Source of the DNA: Candidatus Woesearchaeota archaeon
GTDB lineage: Archaea; Nanobdellota; Nanobdellia; Woesearchaeales; JABIAG01
Reading direction: 5' to 3'
DNA length: 64,000 bases
NCBI GenBank assembly: GCA_018653365.1
Contig: JABIAG010000003.1
Coordinates: forward strand, 158,830 to 222,829
The notes below the pieces were generated by a model. It had not been told where the DNA came from. It made no database searches and saw nothing but the letters and a program-made list of their open reading frames with translations. Below, piece by piece: positions 7,831 to 15,401 of the stretch. A program made the translations under genes and the position numbers. Numbering within the stretch: position 1 is the first letter of the stretch; every line of letters begins with the position of its first letter.

Positions 7831-8589
7831 TTATTGATTGATTTTTTCTTCTATTTTTTTTAGTAGAAGATGGTTTTTGGTCATATAAGCTATAACCCTT
7901 AACGGTTCATAAACTGCGTAGAATAAAACAAATATGTCTAATCTATTAATTGTAAATGCAATAATTAAGATTACAAATACCCATTTTCTTGGAATGTTTA
8001 AAACCAGCATACCTAATTTGAACATGGAAAACTTTTTCTTTTTGTGTTCTGTTACTTTTTCTTTTTCATAATTTGCTTTAAATAATGCTGCCTTTTTTAA
8101 TGTTGAAGCCATCCCAGCCATCATTGTAAAGAATGCAGTAATTCCGCCTGCCAGAATATAAATTGGGTTTCCAGTGTTTATGAAAACTCCCACGCCTATT
8201 CCTAAATAGTGAAGTGTAAACTCAGAGTGGTGGTAGAGGAGTGCGAGATACATTGATTGTATTCTTGTTGAGGTTTTTCTACATCTTGCCACAACTCCAT
8301 CGGCATAATCTATGCATTCTGCCACAAATAGCAAGATTATTGCTGTTAACGAGTACCAAAAAGTTCCTGCTGAAAATAGTCCTGCAGATAAGAATAACAC
8401 TATTGTTCCAAGAACTGTTACTTGGTTTGCGGTAATTGGGGTGTATAGTAATAATTTGGCGATTACAACACCACAACATCTTAGAACAGTATGTTGTATT
8501 TTAGTGAAGTTTAATTTTGTATTTCCTTTATTAAGCTCTTCATTCCGGCTAAACCCTTTTTCTATTACTTCCTTAAAGCTAATGCGCAT
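7831..8589 (-). CDS. CDP-alcohol phosphatidyltransferase-like membrane protein with degenerate active site
   Basis: 252 residues, several membrane helices. The family motif is D-x2-D-G-x2-A-R-x8-G-x3-D-x3-D. The first half is intact (DYADGVVAR), and the upstream TPITANQVT stretch also matches. The second half is lost: where the family has G, D and D this protein has Q, L and Y/H in IQSMYLALLYHH. Flanking sequence (GIGVGVFINTGN) aligns closely with the paralogue at 12734, which keeps the acids, so the loss is not an alignment error. Catalysis of CDP-alcohol head-group transfer is therefore doubtful. A TATA box (AATTTATAAACC) about 25 bases upstream suggests its own leaderless promoter. Confidence 0.8.
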   Translation of the reverse strand: MRISFKEVIEKGFSRNEELNKGNTKLNFTKIQHTVLRCCGVVIAKLLLYTPITANQVTVLGTIVLFLSAGLFSAGTFWYSLTAIILLFVAECIDYADGVVARCRKTSTRIQSMYLALLYHHSEFTLHYLGIGVGVFINTGNPIYILAGGITAFFTMMAGMASTLKKAALFKANYEKEKVTEHKKKKFSMFKLGMLVLNIPRKWVFVILIIAFTINRLDIFVLFYAVYEPLRVIAYMTKNHLLLKKIEEKINQ

Positions 8590-8626
8590 ATTTTTATCAA
8601 TTCAAATATGGTTTATAAATTTATCC

Positions 8627-9145
8627 CTAGTTAACCTTTTCTTTCAAGAAGTGCAGTAGTTTTTCTACGCCCTCTTCAACACTTTCTTTATCCGTTTCTA
8701 TTACCACATCTGGATTTTCTGGTTCATGATACGGGGTGGTAATTCCAACAAAGTTGTCCCATACGCCCTCTCTGAACTTTTTATAGTTTCCTTGTGGGTC
8801 TCTTTCTTCACATTCTTTGATAGGACATTTTACGTAAGCCCAGTATATTTTATTTCCTGTTTGGATTGCATAATCTTTTGATTCCTTTGTTGCTGCTATT
8901 GCACTTGCAATGTTGATTATTCCGTTTTTTGTTAGTAAGTGGCATACATTTGCAATGGTTTGTCTTATCTTATGACGTTCTTCATCGCTATATCCCAGTT
9001 CGGGCAGTACCTCTTTTCGTATTACGTCTGCATCAATGATAACTATCTTTTTCCCTTCCTCTCGTAGTCTTTCTGCAAGTTTGTCTGCGATTGTTGTTTT
9101 TCCTGATCCACTTAATCCTGTTAACCATAATGTAAATGCTTTCAT
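8627..9145 (-). CDS. cysC: Adenylylsulfate (APS) kinase
   Basis: 172 residues of P-loop kinase. Walker A is GLSGSGKTT at about residues 9-17, the DADVIRKEV segment matches the family 'DGDnvR', and the DPQGNYKK and FVGITTPYHEPENPD stretches are the characteristic APS kinase substrate loops. It phosphorylates adenylylsulfate to PAPS, the sulfate donor. Start overlaps the HAD gene stop by 4 bases (9142-9145), and the operon upstream contains ATP sulfurylase, so sulfate is activated in two consecutive steps. No PAPS/APS reductase or recognisable sulfotransferase is in the window, pointing to sulfation of glycans or lipids more than to cysteine synthesis. That last point is inference. Confidence 0.92.
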   Translation of the reverse strand: MKAFTLWLTGLSGSGKTTIADKLAERLREEGKKIVIIDADVIRKEVLPELGYSDEERHKIRQTIANVCHLLTKNGIINIASAIAATKESKDYAIQTGNKIYWAYVKCPIKECEERDPQGNYKKFREGVWDNFVGITTPYHEPENPDVVIETDKESVEEGVEKLLHFLKEKVN

Positions 9146-9690
9146 TTTGTTCCCCCAATTTTGTTTATTTCTTCATAAAATTCTGACCAATTATTCACTC
9201 GATTAAAACCCTCTTTATCTGTGTTATAAGGCCATGAAAATAAAAACTTATGTTTTACGTTTAAATCCTCTAGTAATTTTGCTGTGTCATCAATGTACAC
9301 ATCACATTCCTCGCATTTCTCTTTTTTTGAGCGGTCTTGTCCAACTCCTTCAAATAGGATTTCTACACCCTGTTCTTTTAGCCAAGTTCTAGCAATGTTC
9401 AACTTGTTATTTATTCTTGCGGTTACAACGCTTACGTTATGTCCATCTGCAATTAATTTTTTTATTGTTTCTATTGCTTCAGGTATTGCTTCCATGAATT
9501 TGGCATATTTTTCACTACTGGCTACTGTTTCTTGTAGTTCTCTGTAGTGTTCTAGGCTAATGACTCCGTTTAGTTTTGTTGCGTCACAGTTTTCTAGAGG
9601 GAGTTGTTTTCCGTACAGGTCTTCACACACTCTACTTTTTAATTTAGCCGAGTTGTGTATTACTCCGTCAAAGTCCAGTCCTATTTTCAT
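9142..9690 (-). CDS. HAD-superfamily phosphatase (5'-nucleotidase-like)
   Basis: 182 residues. The N-terminal GLDFDGVIHNS is the HAD motif I (nucleophile Asp in DxDG), SVVTARINNK is motif II (Thr), and the acidic motif IV appears as CDVYIDDT. The size and the 'DGHNVSVVTAR' pattern resemble the 5'(3')-deoxyribonucleotidase (NT5C) branch. It lies between sat and cysC, separated by 2 bases and overlapping by 4, so it is translated with them. A role in hydrolysing a phosphorylated adenosine product such as PAP is an attractive context guess, but the sequence does not fix the substrate. Confidence 0.8.
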   Translation of the reverse strand: MKIGLDFDGVIHNSAKLKSRVCEDLYGKQLPLENCDATKLNGVISLEHYRELQETVASSEKYAKFMEAIPEAIETIKKLIADGHNVSVVTARINNKLNIARTWLKEQGVEILFEGVGQDRSKKEKCEECDVYIDDTAKLLEDLNVKHKFLFSWPYNTDKEGFNRVNNWSEFYEEINKIGGTK

Positions 9691-9692
9691 TT

Positions 9693-10826
9693 TTAGTTCA
9701 ATGCTTCTTTTGTTAGGCTTTTTGCTACTTCTTCTCGCATTTGTTCTTTTGGGGGAGTTTCTCCCTCGCTGATCATTTTTCTCATTAACGTGCCACTTAC
9801 CTCAAACTTATGTGCGTCGCCATGGGGACAGGTTTTTTCACTTACTATGTGGTCACATTTTTTACAGTAGTGTGGTCTCATTAATTTCACTATTGTTATT
9901 CCTAACTTTTTGATTTCATCAAATATTTTGTGAGCATCGTATGTTTCATAATACCCTCCAACTCCTGCGTGATCGCCTCCAACAATGAAGTGAGAACAAC
10001 CATGATTTTTTCGGATTATTGCGTGGAATACTGCCTCTCTTGGTCCAGCATATCTCATTTGGGTTGTTAGTGCAGCCAACATAACTCTGTCTGAGGGGTA
10101 GTAATGTTCTATTAACGCTTCATATCCTTTAATTATTGCTTCCGGGCTGTAGTCCCCTTGTTTTTTCCAACCTATTAGTGGATGAACTAAAAGTCCATCT
10201 ACAAGTTCTAGTGCAGTTTTTTGAAGGTATTCGTGTGCTCTGTGGGGCACGTTTCTTGTTTGAAACCCGACAATTGTGTTCCACCCTCTTTTTTTGAATT
10301 CTTCTCTTGTTTGTAGGGGGGTTAATTCATACATTTCAACAATGGGGTCTGGCATGTTGATTAGTTCTACTTTTCCTGCAATACATGTTGTTCCACCATC
10401 ATGAAACTTTTTCACACCTGGATGTTCCATCTCAGTTGTTCTGTATAATTCTTGTGCTGTTTCTTCAAAGTTAAATGAAAATTTTTCATCATAACTTAAA
10501 ATTCCAATAAGTTTTTGATTTTCATCATATAATGCAACTCTTTGTCCTTCCTCAAAGTCTGTAGTCTCGGGTACTTGTAGTACTACGGGCATTGTCCAGG
10601 CTAATCCACTCTTCAAGCATTTGTTTTCGACAATAGAGTCAAAATCTTCTTTCCCAACAAACCCTGTTAGTGGACTGAATGTTCCTGTTGCAATGTTTGC
10701 AATATCCAGTACTGTTTCTTTATTGACTGTTAGTTTAGGTAACGTTTTAGCTTCTTCAATTGCTTCTTCACGTTCGTCTCCTTCTAAAACTTGATTAATT
10801 AATGTTCCTCCATGGGGCTCAATCAT
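9693..10826 (-). CDS. sat: Sulfate adenylyltransferase (ATP sulfurylase)
   Basis: 377 residues, the usual size of single-domain archaeal/bacterial Sat. It begins MIEPHGGTL, the family N-terminus, which is why I use the ATG at 10826 and not the TTG at 10844. The ATP-binding motif QTRNVPHRAH (family Q-x-R-N-P-x-H-x-x-H) and VGGDHAG (family GRDHAG) are present, with two substitutions from consensus. A C-terminal CKKC...CPHG set is the zinc site seen in this branch. It makes APS from ATP and sulfate. Its start overlaps the end of the pyruvate-kinase fusion by 8 bases, so translation is probably coupled. Together with cysC it forms a PAPS pathway. Confidence 0.93.
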   Translation of the reverse strand: MIEPHGGTLINQVLEGDEREEAIEEAKTLPKLTVNKETVLDIANIATGTFSPLTGFVGKEDFDSIVENKCLKSGLAWTMPVVLQVPETTDFEEGQRVALYDENQKLIGILSYDEKFSFNFEETAQELYRTTEMEHPGVKKFHDGGTTCIAGKVELINMPDPIVEMYELTPLQTREEFKKRGWNTIVGFQTRNVPHRAHEYLQKTALELVDGLLVHPLIGWKKQGDYSPEAIIKGYEALIEHYYPSDRVMLAALTTQMRYAGPREAVFHAIIRKNHGCSHFIVGGDHAGVGGYYETYDAHKIFDEIKKLGITIVKLMRPHYCKKCDHIVSEKTCPHGDAHKFEVSGTLMRKMISEGETPPKEQMREEVAKSLTKEALN

Positions 10827-12510
10827 TTTTGTTTTCCTCTGCAAAGAAGTTTAAAACTTCTTTGACGTTATGTACTTCAATAAGATTAGTCATTTTTCTA
10901 TGATTTGGAAATACTGCACCATTAATTAAGATAGTATCATCCAATGAAATTAATTCTTGTTTTAGACATAAGTTAATTGCCATGCTTTTTTGGTTTGTTG
11001 AAACACTATTGTCGAGCTTTTCTGTAATAAGTACGGGAAACACACCCCACAATAATTTGATTTGTCTTTGAACTTTTTTATCGTGTGTTATCGCAATTAT
11101 GGGTGCTTTTGGTTTGTATCTTGCAATCATTCTTGCACTATACCCGCCGGATGTAAGGGATATTATTTTATCAACATCTCCTTCATTTACAATTTGTTTT
11201 ATGGATCTTGTAATGCTATCCGTTAGGTTACGTATTTTAATGCCTTCTTCGATTCCGTTAAAGTCTGCTTCATCTTCAACTGTGCTGATTACTCTTGTTA
11301 GGACTCGTATAGTTTCTAAGGGGTATGCTCCAACTGCAGTTTCTGCTGAAAGCATTAGTGCACTTGCACCATCTAGTACGGCATTGGCAATATCTGAGAC
11401 TTCGGATTTCTTTGGAACCGAGTTTTCAATCATAGAATCTAGTAATTGAGTTGCGATAATGATTGGTTTCCCTTGATTATTGCATTCGTTAATTATCTTT
11501 TTTTGAACTTTGGGTATTGTTTCTGGACTTGTTTCGCCCCCCAAGTCTCCTCTATCAATCATGATTCCGTAAGATTCTTCAATTATTTCTTTATAATTAT
11601 CTACGCCTCGTTGAGTTTCAATTTTGGCAATTACTTTAAGGTTATCTTCACCGATTGCGTTATTTATTTTTGTGATATGTCCTCTATTGTTAGTAAATGA
11701 AACTCCAATAAAGTCAAGATCGTTTTTTATTGCAAAGTTGATAAATTCCAGGTCTTTTTTTGTTAGTTCTTCATATTCTAATTGTAAGTCTGGCATGTGA
11801 AATCCTTTTCTGCTTTTGATAACGCCATCATTTAAAACCTCACAAATAATCAATTTGTTTTTAATTTCTTTAACTTTAAATCCTAAGTTTCCATCGTCAA
11901 TCATTATTTTGTTTGTGGGTTTTAGAATTTTGTGTATGTTAGTATAATTTACGGGTAGGGCCTCTTTAAAATTATCTTTGAAGTCAATATCTATGAAGCT
12001 AATCTCTTCTCCTTTTTTGATTTCAAGGTCTTGGGGTAGGTCTCCAAGACGAATTTTGGATCCTGGCATGTCTATTAGTATTGGGACATCTTGGGATGCA
12101 GTTCGTATGAGTTTGATTGCTTTTTCATGATCTTCAAAATCGCCATGCGATCCATTTATTCTGGCTACGTTCATTCCCTCATTTAACATTTGTTTAATTA
12201 TAAGGGGGTCTGCACAAGCAGGTCCTATTGTTCCAATTATCTTTGTTTTTTTGAAGTTATTTTTATCATTTAATGTTTTTAATTCAGAAAACATTGCATC
12301 TTTTGATGGATGCATTTGATTTAATTTGTATACTATTGAATTACCAAGCTTTTTGGCAATTAAAACTTTTTGTGATTTTAACTCTTGCATTATCTTATGA
12401 GCACTTCCCACACTTATGTTTAAGAGTCTTGCAATTTGGTTTACATTGACTGCGTGTTCTTTATTCTTATCGAAAAATTCTAAAATTTTTTTTTGGTTTT
12501 TTGTGATCAT
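10819..12510 (-). CDS. pyk: Pyruvate kinase with N-terminal winged-helix DNA-binding domain
   Basis: About 563 residues. The first 65 residues form a winged helix-turn-helix (NQIARLLNISVGSAHKIMQELKS as the HTH, then a short wing with IVYKLN). A linker follows, then a full pyruvate kinase: TKIIGTIGPAC, GMNVARINGSHG (consensus NFSHG has Gly here), IDDGNLGF, VIAKIETQ with the catalytic Lys, RGDLG, and LLDSMI...SEVSDIANAV. The C-terminal domain is present. The enzyme turns phosphoenolpyruvate plus ADP into pyruvate plus ATP. The added HTH suggests DNA binding and possible control of its own operon. ATG 12510 is preferred over the TTG at 12516; a GAGGT ribosome site lies just before. First gene of the sat-HAD-cysC operon. 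Confidence 0.92.
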   Translation of the reverse strand: MITKNQKKILEFFDKNKEHAVNVNQIARLLNISVGSAHKIMQELKSQKVLIAKKLGNSIVYKLNQMHPSKDAMFSELKTLNDKNNFKKTKIIGTIGPACADPLIIKQMLNEGMNVARINGSHGDFEDHEKAIKLIRTASQDVPILIDMPGSKIRLGDLPQDLEIKKGEEISFIDIDFKDNFKEALPVNYTNIHKILKPTNKIMIDDGNLGFKVKEIKNKLIICEVLNDGVIKSRKGFHMPDLQLEYEELTKKDLEFINFAIKNDLDFIGVSFTNNRGHITKINNAIGEDNLKVIAKIETQRGVDNYKEIIEESYGIMIDRGDLGGETSPETIPKVQKKIINECNNQGKPIIIATQLLDSMIENSVPKKSEVSDIANAVLDGASALMLSAETAVGAYPLETIRVLTRVISTVEDEADFNGIEEGIKIRNLTDSITRSIKQIVNEGDVDKIISLTSGGYSARMIARYKPKAPIIAITHDKKVQRQIKLLWGVFPVLITEKLDNSVSTNQKSMAINLCLKQELISLDDTILINGAVFPNHRKMTNLIEVHNVKEVLNFFAEENKND

Positions 12511-12530
12511 TTTCAAATTACCTCACATAA

Positions 12531-12572
12531 ATGAATGCTTTTATCTAAAAATGAATGCTTTATTTATAAAGA
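12531..12572 (-). promoter_or_regulatory. Promoter of the pyruvate kinase operon with paired direct repeats
   Basis: On the minus strand a TATA-like CTTTATAAATA (about 12562-12572) is followed by two identical copies of AAGCATTCAT at 12560-12551 and 12540-12531. Their spacing is exactly 20 bp, two helical turns. The second copy sits about where transcription should begin, 20-30 bases before the ATG. This is the geometry of an archaeal operator that blocks polymerase or TFB. The obvious candidate ligand is the winged-helix domain of the gene itself; that is inference. Confidence 0.55.
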
Positions 12573-12597
12573 TTTCCTTTAGATCAAACATTCTTTA

Positions 12598-12697
12598 TTC
12601 ATTTTTAAGAAAACTCTTTATGGGGCGGTCCATTCTTTGCTTAAAATGAATCGGTTCTATCTTTGGGGGAGTTCTCTGTTTTAAGAAAAAATGAATC
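12598..12697. promoter_or_regulatory. Intergenic region with further ATGAAT-type motifs and plus-strand promoter
   Basis: Between the pyk and CDP-alcohol transferase genes the motif AAAATGAATC occurs at 12643-12652 and 12688-12697, and an inverted TTCATTTTT at 12598-12606. They share the ATGAAT core with the paired repeats at the pyk promoter. A TATA-like CCTTTAAATAAC at about 12701-12712 serves the plus-strand gene starting at 12734. Shared motif content suggests common control of both directions but is weak evidence in AT-rich DNA. Confidence 0.35.
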
Positions 12698-12733
12698 AAT
12701 ACCTTTAAATAACACTTTCCTCTTTTTTTTGTT

Positions 12734-13465
12734 ATGAAAATCTCAAATGCAGAGTTCAAAGAAAAGTGTTGGAGAGATTTGGATAAGATGACCTTCAGAT
12801 CTAAACTATTGCGTGTTTTATCTTTGCCAATAACAAAAGTCTTACTTTATTTTCCTGTTACTCCAAATCAAGTCACTTTTTTTAATATTCTTCTTAACTT
12901 TTTACGGTTATGGCTTTTTGCTACTGGTAATGCAGTTAACATTTTAATTGGAGCACTATTGTTAATTTTCAGTGAAGTTCTTGATCGTGTTGATGGGGGA
13001 ATCGCAAGGTGTAAGAACATTAAGTCCATGAGGGGTAGTTTTTTTGATGATTCTTTTCATGATTTTTTATTTTTAACTACATTTATTGGTATTGGTATTG
13101 GGGTTTTTGTTAACACAGGTAATTTAATCTATCTTTATTCTGGTTTTATCGTGGGAATATTATTTGTTCTTGCTCAGAACTTGTTTGCTCATAGAAAGAA
13201 CATTTTATACAAGAAGTCTTCAGACCCAAAAAAGTATATTTATCGTAAGCTTTTTCCGAAACGTGGATTAATTGATCATATCAAACAAGTAATTTATTCT
13301 ATCTTTCTTTATTTAACTTATATTCTTGTTGTGATGGCCGTGTTGAACTTATGGTTTAATATATTGCATTATTATATATTATTTTATGCGGCGTATTCTA
13401 TCTTCTACTTTTGTGTTAATTTTTACTACTTATCTAGTTTTAAAGAAGATAAACGAGAAAACTAA
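12734..13465 (+). CDS. CDP-alcohol phosphatidyltransferase
   Basis: 243 residues with about six membrane helices. The family motif is DRVDGGIAR, then after eight residues G-SFFDD-SFH-D, keeping all four acidic positions with one extra residue between G and the first D. The upstream TPNQVTFFN stretch also fits. The enzyme should move a phospho-alcohol head group between CDP-activated and free partners at the membrane, in archaea giving archaetidyl-glycerol, -inositol, -serine or similar lipids. The TATA box is about 25 bases before the ATG (leaderless). It converges with, and overlaps by 4 bases, a second family member on the other strand. Head-group specificity is unknown. Confidence 0.88.
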   Translation: MKISNAEFKEKCWRDLDKMTFRSKLLRVLSLPITKVLLYFPVTPNQVTFFNILLNFLRLWLFATGNAVNILIGALLLIFSEVLDRVDGGIARCKNIKSMRGSFFDDSFHDFLFLTTFIGIGIGVFVNTGNLIYLYSGFIVGILFVLAQNLFAHRKNILYKKSSDPKKYIYRKLFPKRGLIDHIKQVIYSIFLYLTYILVVMAVLNLWFNILHYYILFYAAYSIFYFCVNFYYLSSFKEDKREN

Positions 13466-14226
13466 TCGTTCTTTTTTTCATAAAAGTTGGCTTCCGAATC
13501 TTTTTTTAGTGTTTTTATTTGTAATGCAAAGAAAACAATAAATAAGATTGCTAATAATGATATTCCGAGAATAAATGCCCAATGAATAAGTTTTAATCCA
13601 AAGAATACTGCCAGAATCGGCGCGATAAAGAAGATTATTGCATTTGTTTCTACATCAGTATATCCCAATCTAATTCTTCTTTTTGAGAGGAATACTTTTA
13701 CTTTTGAGATTAAAGACCTTTCATTTAGGGTTACTTTTTTCATTAGCACTTTATTACCATTAATTACGTACGAGCGTAAATACAATACATGGATCAGTAG
13801 TACAATGATTACATAAATTCCTGACAATGCAAGGGTTAGTAGGTTTCCGGTTGCAGAATAAACATAATACCCTAATGATAGAGATATTCCAATGATCATT
13901 AACAGGTCTACAAAAGCATCCGTGATTCTCCCAACGTTAGATTTCAGGTTTTTTAGTTGAGCAACTCTTCCATCTACAAGATCAAATATTAAAAATATTT
14001 GAGATAGTATTGCTCCAGTAATTAAATGCCCTGTTGCGAATGCAAGTGCGGATGTTAGCGCGAATAAAATAAAACTTAGAACTGTTATGTTTGTAGGGGT
14101 TAGTTTTGTGAAGTTTGCCATAAACCAAATCACTGGCTTGGCGAGGTGCTCAATAAGTAAGACATCCCAGATATCATTTTCTTTTTTAAGTCCTTTTTCA
14201 TTTATTTCTTTGAATGTGTATTTCAT
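13462..14226 (-). CDS. CDP-alcohol phosphatidyltransferase (AQ variant)
   Basis: About 254 residues with several membrane helices. The motif reads DLVDGRVAQ, eight residues, then G-RIT-D-AFV-D: canonical except that the usual AR is AQ. The TPTNITVLS stretch precedes it, as in relatives. Start taken at the ATG 14226 because MKYTFKEINEKG aligns with the N-termini of the two paralogues (MRISFKEVIEKG, MKISNAEFKEKC); the track uses a GTG at 14238. Follows a GT4 gene with 17 bases between them, so it probably belongs to the glycosylation operon, where such enzymes sometimes transfer sugar-alcohol phosphates. Substrate not determined. Confidence 0.86.
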   Translation of the reverse strand: MKYTFKEINEKGLKKENDIWDVLLIEHLAKPVIWFMANFTKLTPTNITVLSFILFALTSALAFATGHLITGAILSQIFLIFDLVDGRVAQLKNLKSNVGRITDAFVDLLMIIGISLSLGYYVYSATGNLLTLALSGIYVIIVLLIHVLYLRSYVINGNKVLMKKVTLNERSLISKVKVFLSKRRIRLGYTDVETNAIIFFIAPILAVFFGLKLIHWAFILGISLLAILFIVFFALQIKTLKKDSEANFYEKKND

Positions 14227-14243
14227 TTTTTTAATCACAACTT

Positions 14244-15401
14244 TTATTTTTTATAAACTTTTGCTATCTCTTTAAGAAAAATTTCCACTAATTTGGCATT
14301 GTTGAACTTAGTATTTATTCTGCTCGTATTTTTGGCTAGTTGTTCTTGGAATTTGTTATCTTGCATTTTTTCTATTGCGTTATTAAATGCTTTTGCTGTT
14401 GGTTCAACCACTAGTCCATTTTTGTTATTTTCAACTATTTCTTTTAATCCCCCTTGGTTTGAGACTATTGCTGGCGTTCCAACCATTAGTGATTCTACTG
14501 CGATCATCCCTAGGGGTTCTTCCCAGATTGAAGGCACTAGTAAAGCAGTTGCATTTTTCATTGCACCTAATGTTTTTTCATGCGTTAAATAACCTAAGAA
14601 CGTAATATTTGAAGGGAATCTTTTTTTAGTTTTTTCATCCACCCATCCTGCAACTGTAAATCGTGTGTTAGGTAGTCTTTTAGCTACTTCTATCAATATT
14701 TCTGCACCTTTGTATGTATTTAACTTACCAACAAATAAGAATGAATTTTTAGCTTTAGAGACAACTTCAGGGGTTGCATCAACTCGATATTCTGGAAAAA
14801 TGTTGTAAATGTTATGTGTGGGTATGTTTGGGATGTAAGGTTTAAGTTTCTTTAGTGTATGTTCACTGTTAAAGAAAGCGCTTTTGCTTTTACGTAAGCT
14901 TTTGAGTGCTTGTTTTGTTCGCCAGGTTAAGTATATTGCAATAATTGGAGATAGTATTCTTATAATGCCTTTATTTTCATAAGAGATACTTTTTAAGATG
15001 TTTACATAATTACTTTTTTCATAACTTCTTTTTGTTTTAAGGTCAAATCTGGTTCCTTTATAGCATATTGGCCAGTAATCATGTATTATTGTTACAAAAG
15101 GAGTTCTAATTTTTTTACATGCGAGTGCAGATTTGAGGTATGTTGCAACAACTAATCTAATGTTATGTTCTTTAACTAGTTTTTCTATCTCTTTTCTAAG
15201 TGATAAATATGCAAATTCTTTTGGTAGCTTAGTACACGTAGTGTGAATTTTGAATTCATTAAACTCTTTTTCTTCTGCACAGGGTTTTAATATGTGTATT
15301 GAGTGACCTTTTTTCTTTAGTTCTTTTGCTAAGTTATACGTTGCCCATCCGGCACCTCCTGCATGTGGGGGAAAAGAATCAGTTACAAACAATATGTTCA
15401 T
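14244..15401 (-). CDS. GT4-family glycosyltransferase
   Basis: About 385 residues with the GT-B layout. N-terminal MNILFVTDSFPPHAGGAG is a textbook GT4 start with the GG loop. The C-terminal domain has SFLFVGKLNTYKG, FTVAGW, FLGYLTHEKT, and the E-x7-E signature around PSIWEEPLGMIAVESL. The track start at 15470 is discarded: the ATG at 15401 overlaps the upstream stop as ATGA and gives the family N-terminus. Sits in a chain of overlapping genes (GT4, GT4, methyltransferase, GT9, GT4). Predicted to add one sugar to a lipid-linked glycan on the cytoplasmic side. Confidence 0.9.
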   Translation of the reverse strand: MNILFVTDSFPPHAGGAGWATYNLAKELKKKGHSIHILKPCAEEKEFNEFKIHTTCTKLPKEFAYLSLRKEIEKLVKEHNIRLVVATYLKSALACKKIRTPFVTIIHDYWPICYKGTRFDLKTKRSYEKSNYVNILKSISYENKGIIRILSPIIAIYLTWRTKQALKSLRKSKSAFFNSEHTLKKLKPYIPNIPTHNIYNIFPEYRVDATPEVVSKAKNSFLFVGKLNTYKGAEILIEVAKRLPNTRFTVAGWVDEKTKKRFPSNITFLGYLTHEKTLGAMKNATALLVPSIWEEPLGMIAVESLMVGTPAIVSNQGGLKEIVENNKNGLVVEPTAKAFNNAIEKMQDNKFQEQLAKNTSRINTKFNNAKLVEIFLKEIAKVYKK

